From: Lysobacteraceae bacterium
Lineage (GTDB): Bacteria; Pseudomonadota; Gammaproteobacteria; Xanthomonadales; Xanthomonadaceae
Length of the DNA: 7,557 bases
NCBI GenBank assembly: GCA_027483745.1
Contig: JAIXTZ010000088.1
Coordinates: 1 to 7,557 of the forward strand
Reading direction: 5' to 3'
In this document: positions 5,969-7,557 of the stretch, in pieces
Position numbering within the stretch: position 1 is the first letter of the stretch
Layout of the letters: every line of letters begins with the position of its first letter
Notes under the pieces: model-generated
Told to the model about the DNA's origin: nothing
What the model saw: the letters and a program-made list of their open reading frames with translations, nothing else
The model's database searches: none
Made by a program: the position numbers and the translations under genes

Positions 5969-7273
5969 ATGCCTGAAACCGCTGCCGCCGACTACTACCG
6001 AGCCACGGCGGGTCCGTGGACCGATCCGTCGCCCCTGCGTGGCGCCGTGCAGGCTCGCGTTTGCATCGTCGGTGGCGGATTCGCCGGGCTGAACACCGCG
6101 TTGGGGCTCGTGGAACGCGGCGTCACCGACGTCGTCGTGCTCGAGGCCGATACGGTGGGCTACGGCGCCTCGGGCCGGAACGGGGGGTTCGTCTTCGCCG
6201 GTTATTCCCGCGGCGAAGCCGACCTGCTCGCCGACCTCGGTCCCGATGCGGCAAGGGCGGCCTATCGTCGGACCCAGGATGCCGTCGCCTTGGTGCGTTC
6301 CCGTACCGAGCGCTACGCCATCGACTGCGATCGGATCGACGGCGGTGTGCTCTGGGCGAACTGGTTCCGCGACGGCGAGGTGCTGGAGCGCCGTCGCCGC
6401 TTGCTCGAGACGCACTTCGACACGCATTGGGAGTCGGTGGACCGTGCGCGATTGCGCATGCAAGTGAAGAGCACGCGCTACAGCGCCGCCCTGTTCGAGC
6501 CCCAGGCCTTCCACTTCCACCCGTTGAAGTACGCGCGGGGCCTTGCCCGCACGCTCCAGCATCTTGGCGTGGCCGTGCACGAGGCCAGTCCGGCCATCGC
6601 GTTGCGACGCCGCGATGGCGGTTGGCGGGTGGAGACGCCGGATGGTTCAGTGGAGGCCGAACACGTGGTGCTGGCCTGCGGCGGCTACCTCGCGGGGCTG
6701 GTGCCCCGGGTCGATGCCTCGGTGCTGCCCATCGCGACATACGTGATCGTGACCGAACCCCTCGGGGCGCGCGCCGCCGAGGTGCTCGAAACCCAGGCGG
6801 CCGTCTACGACACGCGATTCGCTTTCGACTACTACCGTCTGCTCCCGGACACGCGGCTGCTGTGGGGTGGCCGCATCTCGGTGCGTGATCGCCAGGCGAT
6901 GGAGGTCGAACGCCTGTTGCGACGCGACGTTCTGCGTGTGTTCCCGCAGCTGAAGGGCGTGCGCGTCGACCACGCGTGGTCCGGCCTGATGAGCTATGCC
7001 CGCCACGAAATGCCGCAGATCGGCCAGCTGGAGGCCGGTCTGTGGCATGCGCAGGCCTTCGGCGGCCACGGCGTGGCGCCGACCACGGTGGCGGGCGAGG
7101 TGCTGGCGGCCGCCATTGCCGAGGGCGATCCGACGTGGCAGGCGTACGCGTCGTACGGGCTTGCCTCTGCGATGAAACCCTGGGGCTTCGGTGGCGCACA
7201 GGCCACGTACTGGTGGTTGCAGGCCAAGGATGCGTGGAAGGATTGGCGCGAGGGCGGGGCAGGGCGACGCTGA
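5969..7273 (+). CDS. FAD-dependent amine/amino-acid oxidoreductase (DAO family, PuuB/OrdL-like)
   Basis: This 434-aa flavoenzyme belongs to the D-amino-acid-oxidase-like (DAO) fold family. It resembles gamma-glutamylputrescine oxidase (PuuB) and related OrdL proteins, which oxidise an amine or secondary amine with FAD. An N-terminal dinucleotide-binding motif is seen at residues 32-40 (CIVGGGFAG, with G35, G37 and G40), with the ribose-binding Glu59 ending the second strand (VVVLEAD). The family signature GASGRNGGF follows at 66-74. Later come AFHFHPLKYARGLAR, LACGGY, LLWGGRIS, and the C-terminal flavin-site motif AFGGHGVAPTT. No signal peptide is visible, so it is probably cytosolic. The ATG at 5969 fits because the ADYYRATAG beginning resembles PuuB-family N-termini, though no Shine-Dalgarno is evident. 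No puuA, puuC or puuD partner is near, so the substrate is unknown. Glycine or sarcosine oxidase-like activity is an alternative. Confidence 0.85.
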   Translation: MPETAAADYYRATAGPWTDPSPLRGAVQARVCIVGGGFAGLNTALGLVERGVTDVVVLEADTVGYGASGRNGGFVFAGYSRGEADLLADLGPDAARAAYRRTQDAVALVRSRTERYAIDCDRIDGGVLWANWFRDGEVLERRRRLLETHFDTHWESVDRARLRMQVKSTRYSAALFEPQAFHFHPLKYARGLARTLQHLGVAVHEASPAIALRRRDGGWRVETPDGSVEAEHVVLACGGYLAGLVPRVDASVLPIATYVIVTEPLGARAAEVLETQAAVYDTRFAFDYYRLLPDTRLLWGGRISVRDRQAMEVERLLRRDVLRVFPQLKGVRVDHAWSGLMSYARHEMPQIGQLEAGLWHAQAFGGHGVAPTTVAGEVLAAAIAEGDPTWQAYASYGLASAMKPWGFGGAQATYWWLQAKDAWKDWREGGAGRR

Positions 7274-7306
7274 GCGGGCGACGCGCGTTGCCTGCGTCCG
7301 GAAAAA

Positions 7307-7335
7307 CGAAAGGCCCGGCGATGCCGGGCCTTTCG
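7307..7335 (-). terminator. Intrinsic terminator, probably bidirectional, between oxidoreductase and thiolase
   Basis: CGAAAGGCCCGGC (7307-7319) and GCCGGGCCTTTCG (7323-7335) form a perfect 13-bp G+C-rich stem with a 3-base loop. The five A residues at 7302-7306 become a T-run directly after the hairpin when read on the minus strand, so it is a classical rho-independent terminator for the thiolase gene. On the plus strand the stem ends in CCTTTCG without a longer T-run. It may still end the oxidoreductase transcript, whose stop lies 33 bases upstream. Confidence 0.88.
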
Positions 7336-7350
7336 CGTTCCAATACTCGA

Positions 7351-7368
7351 CCCGCGCGATGGCGCGGG
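7351..7368. repeat. Second short hairpin between terminator and thiolase stop
   Basis: CCCGCGC (7351-7357) and GCGCGGG (7362-7368) form a perfect 7-bp stem with a GATG loop, 15 bases from the main terminator. It has no T-run on either strand. It sits in the 3' untranslated part of the minus-strand thiolase transcript and could stabilise the RNA end or be chance in such G+C-rich DNA. Confidence 0.35.
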
Positions 7369-7380
7369 CCGGGCCTGGCG

Positions 7381-7557
7381 TCAGAGGGCCTCGAAGATGC
7401 CCGCCGCGCCCATGCCGGTGCCGATGCACATCGTCACCATGCCGTACTTCTGCTTGCGGCGACGGAGGCCATGCACGATCGTCGCGGTGCGGATGGCACC
7501 GGTCGCGCCCAGCGGGTGGCCCAGCGCGATCGCACCGCCGAGCGGATTGATCTTCGA
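7381..7557 (-). CDS. Acetyl-CoA C-acyltransferase / thiolase (C-terminal part)
   Basis: The last 58 residues of a thiolase run in from the right window edge on the minus strand and end at TGA (complement of 7381-7383). Thiolases cleave 3-ketoacyl-CoA to acetyl-CoA and a shortened acyl-CoA (beta-oxidation) or join two acetyl-CoA. Two signatures are visible: [19 protein letters not shown], with the active-site His in GHP, and [13 protein letters not shown], with the second catalytic Cys. Both catalytic residues are intact. The C-terminal IFEAL matches the family ending. Whether it is a FadA-type degradative enzyme or an acetyl-CoA acetyltransferase cannot be settled without the rest. Transcription of this gene ends at the hairpin 7307-7335. 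In many genomes the FadB-type partner would lie upstream of it, outside the window. Confidence 0.94.
   Translation of the reverse strand, partial: SKINPLGGAIALGHPLGATGAIRTATIVHGLRRRKQKYGMVTMCIGTGMGAAGIFEAL

Noticed and set aside
6123..7343. A 406-codon open frame on the minus strand
   Set aside because: It is antisense to the FAD oxidoreductase, its translation is dominated by Arg, Pro and Ala, and it begins beyond the terminator hairpin. No domain is visible.
1..7557. Search for a defence, mobile or otherwise undescribed system
   Set aside because: All stretches are accounted for by housekeeping, envelope or catabolic families and one small membrane protein. There are no transposase, integrase, toxin-antitoxin, repeat-array or nuclease signatures and no shift in base composition.

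Overview
The window is G+C-rich (about two thirds by eye), densely coded chromosomal DNA. The gene content (ihfB, lapAB, a WbpL/WecA-type transferase, a WbpM-type dehydratase, galU) and the IhfB wording point to a gammaproteobacterium, most likely Xanthomonadaceae/Lysobacteraceae. This placement is an inference from family recognition; no rRNA or other marker is present, and the genus cannot be given. I see no tRNA, rRNA, CRISPR array, insertion sequence or phage gene.

Layout. Positions 1-236 hold the 3' end of ihfB. After a 42-bp gap, five plus-strand genes run to 5505 almost without spacing: lapA (279-524), lapB (521-1693), a polyprenyl-phosphate sugar-1-phosphate transferase (1701-2726), a four-helix membrane nucleotide-sugar 4,6-dehydratase of the WbpM/CapD type (2720-4627) and galU (4624-5505). 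Three junctions overlap as ATGA or GTGA-type couplings and one has a 7-base gap, so this looks like a single envelope-polysaccharide operon. A small minus-strand gene for an unrecognised three-helix membrane protein (5515-5910) converges on galU. It is divergent from a plus-strand PuuB/OrdL-like FAD amine oxidoreductase (5969-7273). A 13-bp perfect hairpin (7307-7335) then separates this gene from the 3' end of a minus-strand thiolase (7381 to beyond the window edge).

How the genes may work together. LapB controls LPS output by bringing LpxC to FtsH, and LapA is its membrane partner. The transferase would load the first sugar-1-phosphate onto undecaprenyl phosphate. The dehydratase would make the UDP-4-keto-6-deoxy sugar from which that first sugar (QuiNAc/FucNAc type) is built. 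GalU supplies UDP-glucose. The operon therefore joins control of lipid A supply to the first steps of O-antigen synthesis. The FAD oxidoreductase and thiolase are unrelated catabolic genes.

No clearly new system is visible. The points most worth a second look are: a leucine where the WbpM family usually has Met (classical SDRs Tyr) in the dehydratase active site; the close-packed lapAB-wbpL-wbpM-galU arrangement at the ihfB locus without the variable O-antigen genes; and the unassigned small membrane protein.
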